The translations under genes were made by a program, and so were the position numbers. From JBAXGE01 sp044344145 (GTDB taxonomy: Bacteria > Planctomycetota > Phycisphaerae > WQYP01): a DNA stretch of 31,126 nucleotides. The stretch's first letter is position 1; each line of letters opens with the position of its first letter. The notes beneath the pieces were generated by a model. It did not search any database, was not told the origin of the DNA, and saw nothing but the letters and a program-made list of their open reading frames with translations. The stretch is from positions 1 to 31,126 of the forward strand of contig JBIJDM010000006.1 in assembly GCA_044344145.1 (NCBI GenBank), written 5' to 3'. Shown piece by piece: positions 1-8,757 of the stretch.

Positions 1-192
1 GACGATACGTTTCATGCGGTCGCTGGCGACCAGATCGGCATCCATCAGGTGCACCACAATCTGGGTGATGGACCAGGTGCCGGGGACGGGAAAGGCCTGA
101 CATTCGGCGGGGGTCAAACGCACCAGTGCGGCGGACAACAAAGGTCCCCCGGCGGCATACGCGGCCACGATTGGATTGGTATATTGCGGCAT
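1..192 (-). CDS. DinB-like family protein, C-terminal part outside window
   Basis: The 64 visible codons begin at an ATG preceded by a GGGAG ribosome-binding site and run off the left edge of the window. The visible residues fit the first helix and following motif of the DinB/YfiT four-helix-bundle superfamily: a proline-introduced GTWSITQIVVHLMDAD segment (about residues 41-56) matches the usual W-S-x-x-x-x-x-x-H-L-x-D pattern. The histidine is the first of three metal-binding histidines in that family; the other two would lie outside the window. Members are metal-dependent enzymes, often thiol-linked transferases or hydrolases, and many are uncharacterised. The gene starts 36 bases after the hybrid kinase stop on the same strand, so the two may share a transcript. 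Family assignment rests on this one motif. Confidence 0.6.
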   Translation of the reverse strand, partial: MPQYTNPIVAAYAAGGPLLSAALVRLTPAECQAFPVPGTWSITQIVVHLMDADLVASDRMKRIV

Positions 193-228
193 AGAGCACT
201 CCCTGAGATATGGGAAGTATAGCGCAGT

Positions 229-3087
229 TCAGGCGGGCTGGCCGGGCAGCCACTTGGCCAGCGTGGCGGCCAGGGCCTGGGGCTTGATGGGTTTGGACAC
301 GTAATCATTCATGCCCGCGGCCAGACATTTATCCCGGTCGCCTTCCATGGCGTGGGCGGTCATGGCGATCACGGGGATGTCGTGATTGCGCACGGTGGAT
401 TTGGGATCCCGGATGATGGCGGTGGCTTCGTAGCCGTTCATATCGGGCATCTGGACATCCATCAGCACCAGATCATAACTATGGGCACTCAGGGCCGCGA
501 TGGCTTCAGCGCCATTAACCACGGTCTCGACGTTCAGACCGTATTTGGACAGAATGCCCACGGCGACCTTTTGATTGATGATGTTGTCTTCCGCCAGCAG
601 CAGCCGCAGATGGGCGGGGAATTGCGGCGGGGTATGGGCGCCCGATCCGTCGGTGGCGGGTGGGTGGATGCGATTGCCCGCCAGAGTGGAGGTGAGACTG
701 TTGTAGAGTTCCGATTGCCGGATGGGTTTGCTGATGTAACCCGAGAAGCCCAGAATTTGATAACGGGCGCGATCGCCGCGCTGGCTCATTGAGGTCATCA
801 GGACGAGGCGCGTCTGGGCGAGTTTGTGATCGGCCCGGATGGCCCGACCGAGCGATTCACCGTCCATGCCGGGCATTTGCATATCCAGAATGGCCAGCGG
901 GAAGGGGCGGCCTTCGGCTTGGGCCTCATAAATCAGGCGCAGAGCCGTGGGACCGTCCTGGGCGACGGTGGGCTGGGCGCCCCAGCCGCGCAACTGGGCG
1001 GCCAGTACGGCACAATTCGTGGCGTTGTCATCCACCACCAACACGGCCTGGCCGCGCAGGTCGGGCAGCTCGGTGTGGTTGGCATGATTGAGTTTTTGGG
1101 CGGGTTGTTTGCGGAAGCGTGCGGTAAACCAGAATTCGCTGCCCCCGCCCGGGGCGCTGGCCACACCGATCTGGCCGTCCATCAATTCCGCCAACTGTTT
1201 GGAAATGGCCAGACCCAGGCCGGTGCCACCATATTTGCGGGTGGTGGAGGCGTCGAGTTGGACGAAATTCTGGAAGAGTTGGCTTTGGCGTTCGAGCGGA
1301 ATGCCGATGCCGGTATCCCGCACCCGGAAATGCAACACGGCATGGCTGGCGGATTGTTCCTGTACGCTAACGGCGACGGAAACCTCCCCGGTGGCGGTGA
1401 ATTTAATGGCATTGCCGGCGAGGTTGAGCAGAATCTGGCGCAGGCGTCCGGGGTCGCCTTGTAACCGGGTGGGCACGCCGGGGGTGGCGGCGCAGATGAA
1501 TTCCAGATCTTTATCCAGCGCCCGGAAAGCCAGCATGCTGGTGCATTCGTCCAGCACGTCTTCAAGGTTAAAGTCAATGGTTTCCAGATCGAGTTTGCCG
1601 GCTTCGATTTTGGACAGGTCGAGAATATCGTTGATGATGGCCAGCAGGGATTCGGCGCTGTTCCGGCAGGTTTCGGCGAAGCGGCGCTGTTCATCAGTGA
1701 GGGCGGTATCCATGAGCAGGCCGATCATGCCGATGACCCCGTTCATGGGGGTGCGGATTTCGTGGCTCATGTTGGCCAGGAACTGGCCTTTGGCGAGGTT
1801 GGCTTTTTCGGCTTCCACGGCCAGGCGTTTGGCTTCGGTCGTGGCCACGGTCAGGTCGTCATGCATTTTCCGCATGGCGACTTCGTTCAACTTGCGTTCG
1901 GTGATATTTTCTTTGACGGCCAGAAAATTGGTGATGGTGCCCTGATCGTCAATGATGGGGGAAATCAGGGCGGATTCCCAATATTCTTCGCCGTTTTTCT
2001 TGCGGTTGTGGAATTCACCCTTCCAGGTTTGCCCGTGCAAAATAGTGGTCCATAATTCCTGATATTTCGGATCCGGCGTGGTTTCTGCGCGCAGGATGCG
2101 GGGATTCTGGCCGATGGCCTCTTCAATGGTATAGCCGGTCAGTGCGACAAATTGGGGATTGACGTATTCGATCCGGCCGTGGGTATCGGTGATGACCACC
2201 GAGGTGGGGCTTTGTTCCACCGCGCGGGAGAGTTTGCGTAAATCCGCCTCGACATTTTTCCGGCGGGTGATGTCGGCATGGGTACCCGCCATCAGGATGG
2301 CTTTGCCGTTGGCATCGCGTTGCACCACGCGGCCGCGGTCCAGCACCCAGACCACCGAACCGTTTTTATGCTGCAAGCGGTATTCGGCTTCGTAGTAGTC
2401 CAACTCCCCGGCGAGATGGCGCTGGGAAATGTACAGGACGCGGTCGAGGTCATCGGGATGACAGAGGCGCATCCAGGTATCGTGGGTGATGGGGGCGAGT
2501 TCGGCGAGGGTATGGCCGGTCATTTCCGCCCAGCGGGCGTTGACCCGGCTGGCGCCGGTACGCAGATCGGTTTCCCAGGTGGCCACGCGGGTGGCTTCCA
2601 TGATGTTTTCCAGCCGACGGTGCTGGGCAGATAAATCCGCCTGCATTTGGGCCAGACCCTGACGGGTGGTCCAGGCATCCACCAAGGATTCGATCAGCAG
2701 CACAAATTCATCGGCCTCAAAAGGTTTGCGCACCAGATAGACGCGCTGTTCGAGCTGGTCATGCAATTCCCGGGCACTGATATCGGTGAAGGCGGTGCAG
2801 ATGACAATATCAAGATTGGCATCCAACGTCCGCAATTGTTTGGCGATTTCCACCCCATTGGTGTCGGGCAGACGCATATCCAGAATACACAGCGGGGAAA
2901 ATTTACCTTGGGCAGATTGCGCGGCGTAGGCCTGCAGGAGTTCCTCGGGCTGGGTAAACGTACGACAGGCGAGGGGGGTGAGCGGGGGAACTTCGGGAAC
3001 CGAGTGATCGCGCGGGGTGAATAGTTTGCGGTAGTACTGCAAAAAGAGCGGGTCGTCGTCGAGGATAAGAACCGTATTGCGTGGCAC
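229..3087 (-). CDS. Cytoplasmic hybrid histidine kinase, REC-PAS-PAS-HisKA-HATPase-REC-REC
   Basis: This 952-residue protein is a multi-receiver hybrid sensor kinase. The order is an N-terminal receiver (1-135, phospho-acceptor D70 in ILDMRLPDTNG), a short coiled linker, PAS 1 (about 160-275) and PAS 2 (about 285-400), both with PAC-type ends. Next come HisKA (about 433-500, H442 in SHEIRTP) and HATPase_c (about 545-660) with N559, the DTGIGI box at 591 and GGTGLGL at 620. Two more receivers follow (about 680-800, D735; about 826-945, D877). No membrane segment or signal peptide is seen, so it should sense a cytoplasmic or PAS-bound signal, or take phosphate from another kinase through its first receiver. 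It has no HPt and no DNA-binding output, so a separate phosphotransfer protein is expected. The start is GTG with GAGG five bases upstream. Receiver 1 carries a Pro-rich insert near residues 25-40. Family is certain; the signal and pathway are unknown. Confidence 0.95.
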   Translation of the reverse strand: MPRNTVLILDDDPLFLQYYRKLFTPRDHSVPEVPPLTPLACRTFTQPEELLQAYAAQSAQGKFSPLCILDMRLPDTNGVEIAKQLRTLDANLDIVICTAFTDISARELHDQLEQRVYLVRKPFEADEFVLLIESLVDAWTTRQGLAQMQADLSAQHRRLENIMEATRVATWETDLRTGASRVNARWAEMTGHTLAELAPITHDTWMRLCHPDDLDRVLYISQRHLAGELDYYEAEYRLQHKNGSVVWVLDRGRVVQRDANGKAILMAGTHADITRRKNVEADLRKLSRAVEQSPTSVVITDTHGRIEYVNPQFVALTGYTIEEAIGQNPRILRAETTPDPKYQELWTTILHGQTWKGEFHNRKKNGEEYWESALISPIIDDQGTITNFLAVKENITERKLNEVAMRKMHDDLTVATTEAKRLAVEAEKANLAKGQFLANMSHEIRTPMNGVIGMIGLLMDTALTDEQRRFAETCRNSAESLLAIINDILDLSKIEAGKLDLETIDFNLEDVLDECTSMLAFRALDKDLEFICAATPGVPTRLQGDPGRLRQILLNLAGNAIKFTATGEVSVAVSVQEQSASHAVLHFRVRDTGIGIPLERQSQLFQNFVQLDASTTRKYGGTGLGLAISKQLAELMDGQIGVASAPGGGSEFWFTARFRKQPAQKLNHANHTELPDLRGQAVLVVDDNATNCAVLAAQLRGWGAQPTVAQDGPTALRLIYEAQAEGRPFPLAILDMQMPGMDGESLGRAIRADHKLAQTRLVLMTSMSQRGDRARYQILGFSGYISKPIRQSELYNSLTSTLAGNRIHPPATDGSGAHTPPQFPAHLRLLLAEDNIINQKVAVGILSKYGLNVETVVNGAEAIAALSAHSYDLVLMDVQMPDMNGYEATAIIRDPKSTVRNHDIPVIAMTAHAMEGDRDKCLAAGMNDYVSKPIKPQALAATLAKWLPGQPA

Positions 3088-3305
3088 AACCGCCTCTATA
3101 TGCGAACAAAGTTATGCGTACAGGAAATCTGCCGGAAGTGACCTTGGTCGGATCGGGACACGAACCATGTTCTCCTGAGCAGCTCCTACCTGAGTTTAGT
3201 GTAGGCTAAATTGACACCACAAACAAGACCAACATGTACACAATTAAGTCTCGGGTGCATAAATGCGGTTATTGTATCCGCGTTATCACCCTGTCTAACG
3301 CCATC

Positions 3306-3332
3306 AAAAACCCCCCGCAAGGGAGCGGGGGG
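3306..3332 (-). terminator. Rho-independent terminator of the 3365-5659 gene
   Basis: An 8-bp perfect GC stem (CCCCCCGC at 3311-3318 and GCGGGGGG at 3325-3332) has a 6-base loop. On the minus strand it is followed by five T (complement of 3306-3310). It lies about 32 bases past the stop of the exported protein gene and separates it from the hybrid kinase gene. Confidence 0.8.
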
Positions 3333-3364
3333 GGTGAGATGGCAATTCATTGTTATACATAGAC

Positions 3365-5659
3365 TTAAGGTGCACCCACTGTGCCTTTGCCCTGCTTGGG
3401 GATAAGCACTGTAATAGGCTCGAGCTTAAGTTCCTTACGCGCGGCGTTCAGTTTATCCACCTGGGCCTGGAGGTCCACAAATTTTACAAACTCCGCATGG
3501 CCGTCCTGATAACCGACGACCACGCCTTCTTTGGCGCCGTTGGGATTTTCCAGCAGGAGAATCAGTTCCGCGTCGCCGGTATTCTTCATGCCCGCCCCCG
3601 CGTATATGAAATCGCAGGCATTGTCCACCTTTTCCTTGATGGTTTTCCAATCCTTTTCCGCGGCGGTTTTATCCGCATCGGTCAGGACCAGCGGTTTGGT
3701 GCCGGTGCGTTTGGAGATCAGGTTGCTGGGTTCCAGATTCTGCGTGGCGATCAATTCTGCCAGGTGTGCGGGGTATTTGTCGTCTTTGTCGGTGGCATAC
3801 ACAATGACCGACCGGGTAATGCTGACGGCATTGGACAAGGTGGCGGTGCGATTGGCCTGCACCGGGGCGCTACCGATGGCGGGCAGGGCTATGCCCGCAC
3901 CCACGGCCATCACCATACCTGAAGGTTGCCCGGCCAGCAGCGGTGCTACCGGCATGGGCGAACGAGTGACCATGTGGAAGCCTACTTCATCCACGTAGGT
4001 AACCGTACTGCAGGGGGTCAGGGCATCCGCGACGAGGTCCAGATTTTCCAGCACGGTGGATACCCACGCAGGGATGTTGTCGCCCCCCTGCATGAGCATC
4101 ATCCCGCCCCACATTTTGACGTAGCCAAAGGTTTCCCCGGCCACTTGTTTCATATCGGCATAGGCCAGACTGGTGGCGGTCTTGGCGCCGGGCAGATTCA
4201 TGGCGGTTTGATATTGTTTCTCGTCCAGCAGGCTGGTTTTGGCATCGCCCTGGGCGATCATGTCACGGATGCTTTGCACATCCATGGCAATCATCAGCGT
4301 GCCCTTGTGGATGCCCCAGGCGGGATTGATCTTAACGGGGATTTCGTTGCCCAGACTGAGCACTTGCAGGGTGGTTTCGCCGATCTTTTCTTCGCTGAAA
4401 CCCATACCACCTCGGGCGGGCATATTGGCTACCAGCAGGGCCTGCAAGGTGTCCAGAGCCTTCTGCACTTTGGCGGCATCTTTGACGCGGTTGGCCACGA
4501 CATAATTCTGGAGCGGCGTGGCCATCCCACCTCCGCCGGGACCACCCATGCCGGGGATGTTGATCATGATGGCGGGCAGGCGTACCACGAGCCATTCATC
4601 GCCGAGGGGTTCGAGGATATCTTTCTGGATATCCAGCCCGACGGCCTCGGAACCTTGCTTGAAGGCATCATCAAAATCGGCGGTTTTTTCGGGTTCGGTG
4701 GTGTTGACCATGTCGCGGACGTACTTGATCACTTTGGGGACATCGAGCCGGCCGGCGGTGATGGACAGGGCGTTTTTCGGCGTTACGCTGGCGAGGAACT
4801 TCTGGTCCACCGGCTTGGTGGTGAGAAATTCCAGCGCGCCGTTGCGTTTGGCGCCCATACCCAGCACAAATTCCTCGCGCCATTCCGTGCCTTCAAAGCC
4901 GGCGATCATGCCAAACTGGGTGATGTTCATCAGGCCCAGAGCCAGTTTGATGCGGGTCCACTGGGCGAATTCCGTGACGGTGGCGTCGGCTTTGGCGGCT
5001 TGTTCTATTTCGGTAATCAGCTTGGGCACGTCCATGTAGGCCGTGACGGCGTTGGTCATATCTTTGTTGGCGGGGAACATGGCCACATACGATTTCAGTT
5101 CCGCCAGCGTTTTAGTGGGCTTGGGCAGTTCATAGCCCCCCAGCGTCATGATGACCAGATTATTTTCGACCTTGGTGGTCAATTGTGCCTTGGCCTGATC
5201 CTCGGCGGGCATGTCTTTGATCAGCTTGGTAACGGCTTCGGCCACTTTGGCGGCATCGGCGCCGGCGTCCATGAGGACGGCGAGTTTCAGCCCCCCGGCG
5301 GCAGGGGTGTCGGCTTTGTAGTTCTTGGCCCCGGCGAAGTAGACCGCCATGGGGTATTTGCGCATGGGTTCGAGCAGCTTGAGCGCCTCGGCGGCTTTGG
5401 CATTGTCATCGCCGGGGAGTTTGTCGAACAGCTTGGGCAGTTCGTCGGCCATGATCTTGTCCACGCCGGCGGCGACGAGCACTTTCTTGAAGGTGCTCTT
5501 GTCATAGACGGCTTCCAGTTGGGCGGTGCCCGACCAGCTCATATACATGATGGCATCGTCCGGAACGCGCTGGGCGAGGGTATCGGCCTGCAACCAGGCA
5601 GGGAGAATGGCCAGCAGCAACATGGCCGTAAATTGGAATAAAAAGCGTAACTTGAACAT
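3365..5659 (-). CDS. Large exported protein, DUF3352-like body with pseudopilin-like C-terminal part
   Basis: The 764-residue product begins with a signal peptide (about 1-25, cleavage near LQA-DT). The start is set by AGGAG six bases before the ATG. The body (about 26-560) begins with a VPDDAIMYMSW segment like that of DUF3352-type exported proteins and has a Gly-rich stretch in its middle. From about 569 it changes character: a hydrophobic GMVMAVGAGIALPAIG run is followed by YATDKDDKYP (621-630) and a late GYQDGH (716-721). This order resembles pseudopilin/DUF1559 proteins of Planctomycetota, with a hydrophobic helix, a Y-A-x-D-x-x-x-x-Y-P turn and a late G-x-x-D-G-H motif. Here it sits at the end of a large protein rather than behind an N-terminal prepilin leader. 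No catalytic residues are recognised. It lies downstream of the HEAT lipoprotein and ends at a terminator. Existence and export are well supported; function is unknown. Confidence 0.75.
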   Translation of the reverse strand: MFKLRFLFQFTAMLLLAILPAWLQADTLAQRVPDDAIMYMSWSGTAQLEAVYDKSTFKKVLVAAGVDKIMADELPKLFDKLPGDDNAKAAEALKLLEPMRKYPMAVYFAGAKNYKADTPAAGGLKLAVLMDAGADAAKVAEAVTKLIKDMPAEDQAKAQLTTKVENNLVIMTLGGYELPKPTKTLAELKSYVAMFPANKDMTNAVTAYMDVPKLITEIEQAAKADATVTEFAQWTRIKLALGLMNITQFGMIAGFEGTEWREEFVLGMGAKRNGALEFLTTKPVDQKFLASVTPKNALSITAGRLDVPKVIKYVRDMVNTTEPEKTADFDDAFKQGSEAVGLDIQKDILEPLGDEWLVVRLPAIMINIPGMGGPGGGGMATPLQNYVVANRVKDAAKVQKALDTLQALLVANMPARGGMGFSEEKIGETTLQVLSLGNEIPVKINPAWGIHKGTLMIAMDVQSIRDMIAQGDAKTSLLDEKQYQTAMNLPGAKTATSLAYADMKQVAGETFGYVKMWGGMMLMQGGDNIPAWVSTVLENLDLVADALTPCSTVTYVDEVGFHMVTRSPMPVAPLLAGQPSGMVMAVGAGIALPAIGSAPVQANRTATLSNAVSITRSVIVYATDKDDKYPAHLAELIATQNLEPSNLISKRTGTKPLVLTDADKTAAEKDWKTIKEKVDNACDFIYAGAGMKNTGDAELILLLENPNGAKEGVVVGYQDGHAEFVKFVDLQAQVDKLNAARKELKLEPITVLIPKQGKGTVGAP

Positions 5660-5705
5660 GACCTGCTCCTATAAAAAGGACCTGCTTCTCAACCGCCACG
5701 CCGCA

Positions 5706-5726
5706 AACAACCTCACGGGGGTTGTT
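5706..5726 (-). terminator. Weak stem-loop just after the HEAT lipoprotein stop
   Basis: A 7-bp inverted repeat (AACAACC at 5706-5712 and GGTTGTT at 5720-5726) overlaps the stop codon. On the minus strand it is followed by only a very short T run. It may be a leaky terminator or mRNA-stabilising hairpin between two co-directional genes. Confidence 0.3.
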
Positions 5727-6403
5727 CAGGGTTGGGTGGTGGCGGGGGTTTTATATTCTTTGGCCCAGGCGTCATATTCCATGGGCAAATCTTCCCGTTG
5801 GGTGATAATTTTCAGGCTCGACCAGGCGCGGTAGACCACGGCGGCGTTGCGGTCTTCCAAGGCTACCACCAGGCCACGCACCACATTGGGGCCACGATGG
5901 TTCTGCAGCGCCAGCGCCAGGGCGGCGCGGGTGAGGTCGTCAGGCTCGGAGGCCAGTTGTTCCAGCATGGGCTCGGTGGCTTTGGGATCGGGGACTTTAT
6001 TCAGGGCAACGGCGGCATCGCGCCGGACCCAGTCATTTTTATCTTTCAAGCCGGTGACCAGCGCTTCGGTCGCTTCCTGCTTGCCCGAGCGGCCCAGGGC
6101 CCGCATGGCCTGAGCCCGGACCAGCGGATCGGGGTCGGTGGCCAAGGTCTTGTAGGCCTTCATATACGGTTCGGCAAAGCCCCATTCGCGATAGCAGAGA
6201 TTGGCGATGGCCGCACGGCGGGCATCGGGGCTTTCGGTATTGAACAGGCTGGCGGCCACCTCTTCGGGGGGACGGGAGCGGTTGGAGTCAATCAGTTTGG
6301 CAATGGTCTGATCAATGGTGTCGGGCGTGCTTTCGCAGCCGGTCAAAACCATGCCGCCCAACACGCAACCAAGGGTCAATGCCAATTTCCAGCCAGTATT
6401 CAT
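5726..6403 (-). CDS. HEAT-repeat lipoprotein
   Basis: I place the start at the ATG at 6403, which has AAGGA seven bases upstream. A longer frame begins at 6418 but has no ribosome-binding site. The product of about 225 residues starts with a lipoprotein signal peptide ending in the lipobox LTGC, so it should be lipid-anchored in the envelope. From about residue 75 to 205 it contains HEAT-type helical repeats, recognisable from DPLVRAQAMRALGRSG, DWVRRDAAVALNKV and DLTRAALALAL. These solenoids usually bind proteins and have no enzymatic role. The C-terminus ends in the Thr-Gln-Pro signature seen on other exported proteins in this window. It follows murI by 57 bases on the same strand and precedes the exported DUF3352-like gene. 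The binding partner is unknown. Confidence 0.85.
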   Translation of the reverse strand: MNTGWKLALTLGCVLGGMVLTGCESTPDTIDQTIAKLIDSNRSRPPEEVAASLFNTESPDARRAAIANLCYREWGFAEPYMKAYKTLATDPDPLVRAQAMRALGRSGKQEATEALVTGLKDKNDWVRRDAAVALNKVPDPKATEPMLEQLASEPDDLTRAALALALQNHRGPNVVRGLVVALEDRNAAVVYRAWSSLKIITQREDLPMEYDAWAKEYKTPATTQP

Positions 6404-6460
6404 CACCGCGTCCTTCATTTGATTGGCTGCATCTTACCCCGGCGGGGCCAGTTTGCCCAC

Positions 6461-7306
6461 TCAACTTACCCCGGCTTGTTCCAATGTTTCCGGCGCCACC
6501 CAGACGGGCTGGCCGACGGGCTGGCCCAAAAACCGGGTCGCCAGCAGGCCGAAACGCTGGCCCTGATCGGTGACATAGCAGGTCAGAGAGCCGGAATCGT
6601 CATCATGCGTGGGGGCCAGTTGGCCCAAATCGGCCAGTTCCCGGGCGACTTGGCGGGCGGTTTCCTGAGCGGAATCCACCAGGGCAACTTCCGGCCCCAG
6701 CAACCGGCCCAGTGCGGCGGTCAACATGGGGTAATGGGTGCAGCCGAGGATAATGGCCGCCAGATGCATCGCGCTGAAGGGTTGCAGGTATTCGCGCAGG
6801 ACCAGCCCCACGATGGGGTCGGTATCCAGACGGCCTTCTTCGATCATGGGCACCAGCAGCGGACAGGCGCGCTGGATGACCTGAATCCGCGGGTCGAGGC
6901 GGGCAATGGCTTGGGGATAAGCCAGACTGTTGACGGTAGCCTCGGTGGCAATCAGGCCCACCCGCCGCACCCCTTGGGTGTGGGCGGCGGCGACGGCGGC
7001 CCGGGCGCCGGGTTCCAGCACTCCCACCACGGGCACGGGCCATTCGCCCTGCATGTGGGGCAGTGCCAGCGCGGAGGCGGTATTGCAGGCTACGACCATG
7101 AGTTTGGGGTCCAGCGTGCCCAGAAAGCGCAGGCATTCGCGGGTAAAGCGGAGCACGGTTTGCGGGCTTTTAGTGCCGTAGGGGACGCGGGCGGTATCGC
7201 CGAGATAGACGATGGACTCATGGGGTAATAGTTCGCGCAGCGCACGGACCACCGTCAGGCCCCCGAGGCCGGAATCGAAGACGGCGATGGGCTGGTGGCG
7301 GGGCAT
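6461..7306 (-). CDS. murI: Glutamate racemase
   Basis: MurI interconverts L- and D-glutamate, supplying D-glutamate for the peptidoglycan stem peptide in the cytoplasm. The 281-residue length is normal. It shows the N-terminal FDSGLGG motif (10-16), D-T-A-R-x-P-Y-G (37-44), the first catalytic cysteine C74 in VVACNTASA, and the second, C189, in GCTHYP. I use the ATG at 7306, which overlaps the TGA of the upstream DUF89 gene by one base (TGATG); a TTG one codon earlier is possible. The overlap suggests translational coupling. Presence of murI implies that this organism makes peptidoglycan with D-glutamate, a useful point if it is a planctomycete. Confidence 0.96.
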   Translation of the reverse strand: MPRHQPIAVFDSGLGGLTVVRALRELLPHESIVYLGDTARVPYGTKSPQTVLRFTRECLRFLGTLDPKLMVVACNTASALALPHMQGEWPVPVVGVLEPGARAAVAAAHTQGVRRVGLIATEATVNSLAYPQAIARLDPRIQVIQRACPLLVPMIEEGRLDTDPIVGLVLREYLQPFSAMHLAAIILGCTHYPMLTAALGRLLGPEVALVDSAQETARQVARELADLGQLAPTHDDDSGSLTCYVTDQGQRFGLLATRFLGQPVGQPVWVAPETLEQAGVS

Positions 7307-8397
7307 CAAGCCGGAGCGTCCTGGGGCGCGGTGGGGAGTAGGGCGGGGTCGTAACGCAGCACCTGATCGAAGACTTTACCGCCCATGCGCTGGGCGACCA
7401 TCTGGTCTTTAATCAGGCAGATTTTCATGCTGTCCACGGTGAAACGGGCGTTGAAATTGCTTTCCAGTGATCGGCCCATGCCTTCCAGCACGAGGAAATC
7501 CGCGCCGCTGACGGCGGTGTTGAGTACGGGGCTGACGTGGCGGAGGTCGATCAGCGGAGCCACGCCGCCGGACTCGATGATGCGGATCTGGCCGCGCTTG
7601 AGCGCGTCATTCCAGAAGCGGTCAAGCTGGCCGACCTGCTGGACCAGCGGGAGCAATTCGCGGTGGGTGATGTCGTTGAGCGCGGGCAGGCGGTTGGCGG
7701 TGAGGATGACTTCCGCGCCGCGTTGGGCAAAGAACCGGGCCAATGGGATCATGCCTAGCACCACATCGCTGCCGGCATTGTCGAGGAACATGACCACCTT
7801 GCGCGGCGGGTGGTTCCCGGTGACGCGCTGGGCAAGGGCATCGTAATGGTCCACCAACCAGGGACGGCGGCCGCCCTGCTCGGTGCGGATGGTGAGAAAA
7901 TCGGGGGTGGTATGGGCGTAGGTTTCGGCGGTGGCGTGGGCGCCCAGATCGAAGATATTGCCGGCAAAGACGCCTTCAATCAGCAGGAGGAACAGTTCGG
8001 ACAGGTCGCGATGACCGTCGAGTTCCGCCAGCAAGGCGGGCAAGCGTTGCAGGGCGGCGGCGTTTTCGCGCTGTTTCACGGTCAGGAAGGGGTCAGGAAT
8101 ACGAAACTGCAACAATTTCTGTTGGCGGAGCAGGTCCAATACGATAAGATTGAGTTCGCCGTAACAGTTCGGATCTTTACGCAGCGCATCCAAGGTACGC
8201 AGGAATTCAGCACGGCAGGATGTGATGTCGTTAAGTCGCGTTGGGCCGTAGTGGGTTTGAGCCAGCGCGACGATGAAGTCAAAGTGATGTGCAAAAAAGT
8301 TAATCCAGTACGTGCGCAGCGGTTCATCATGCCGCAGATCATCGCCATTGCAGGGGTGGTATTGCTCGCGTTGGGCTAACAGGCTGAATACAGGCAT
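7306..8397 (-). CDS. DUF89 family metal-dependent damage-control phosphatase (PanK4-like)
   Basis: The 363-residue protein fits the DUF89/ARMT1 family, in the branch related to the C-terminal domain of eukaryotic pantothenate kinase 4. Diagnostic segments are AGNIFDLGA (145-153), the metal-site motif FLDNAGSDVVLG (204-215, D206, N207, D211), LEGMGRSLESN (304-314) and DSMKICLIKD (322-331). Known PanK4-type members dephosphorylate 4'-phosphopantetheine or its damaged forms, and others act on sugar phosphates; which applies here is not shown. The start at 8397 lacks a clear ribosome-binding site, so it is less certain than the rest. It is the first gene of a minus-strand run continuing into murI with a one-base overlap. 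No pantothenate kinase or other CoA gene is adjacent. Confidence 0.85.
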   Translation of the reverse strand: MPVFSLLAQREQYHPCNGDDLRHDEPLRTYWINFFAHHFDFIVALAQTHYGPTRLNDITSCRAEFLRTLDALRKDPNCYGELNLIVLDLLRQQKLLQFRIPDPFLTVKQRENAAALQRLPALLAELDGHRDLSELFLLLIEGVFAGNIFDLGAHATAETYAHTTPDFLTIRTEQGGRRPWLVDHYDALAQRVTGNHPPRKVVMFLDNAGSDVVLGMIPLARFFAQRGAEVILTANRLPALNDITHRELLPLVQQVGQLDRFWNDALKRGQIRIIESGGVAPLIDLRHVSPVLNTAVSGADFLVLEGMGRSLESNFNARFTVDSMKICLIKDQMVAQRMGGKVFDQVLRYDPALLPTAPQDAPA

Positions 8398-8757
8398 GGA
8401 GTGGACTCGCTTGGCTTACGTAGGGCACAATATTTTCTCGGATACACACCGTGATTTCGCTGGGCCTACGTTAGTCCAGCCGGGGCGGGGATGCAACCCG
8501 CAGGGGGTGGGAAGGACTGGGGTGAGGGGTTTTGGTTACCTAAGAAAAACCGAGTCAGGCGCTGGGGAGGCAAGTTTTCTCCGCAGCGATGGGTTCGTGA
8601 AAAAAAGGACAAACTTGTAAAGTTATGGCGTAACGTGTTGTGGTATAAGTGTTTATGCATAGTCAAGAAATAATTTTAATATTTTAGTTGCAAATCCGCA
8701 CCGTTTTGATACTGTATAAGCCATAAGCGATTCAGACACCTTTGCAAGGAGACTCAC
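8398..8757. other. Intergenic region between divergent DUF89 and sigma factor genes
   Basis: This 360-base stretch separates divergent genes and should hold both promoters. The sigma-proximal third is clearly AT-rich. I see a candidate sigma-70-type promoter for the plus strand (8688-8715) and an AAGGAG ribosome-binding site before the sigma gene. A 7-bp inverted repeat, ACGTAGG (8418-8424) and CCTACGT (8465-8471), lies near the DUF89 start and might be an operator or chance. A 60-codon plus-strand frame at 8491-8673 is basic and unconvincing. No RNA gene or riboswitch was recognised. Confidence 0.5.
8688..8715 (+). promoter_or_regulatory. Candidate sigma-70-type promoter for the sigma factor gene
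   Basis: TTGCAA (8688-8693, 4/6 to the -35 consensus) and TACTGT (8710-8715, keeping the key T, A and last T of the -10) are 16 bases apart in an AT-rich context. Transcription would begin near 8722, giving a leader of about 36 bases that includes the ribosome-binding site. Seen by eye only. Confidence 0.35.

Noticed and set aside
3926..5641. 571-codon plus-strand frame opposite the exported DUF3352-like gene
   Set aside because: Gly/His/Phe-rich composition is typical of the complement of a GC-rich gene, and the minus-strand frame has a signal peptide, ribosome-binding site and terminator.
8418..8471. Inverted repeat ACGTAGG...CCTACGT near the DUF89 start as an operator
   Set aside because: Only 7 bp with a 40-base spacing and no regulator to match; it could be chance.
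8491..8673. 60-codon plus-strand frame upstream of the sigma factor
   Set aside because: No ribosome-binding site, a Trp/Lys-rich product without family features, and it lies where the promoter is expected.
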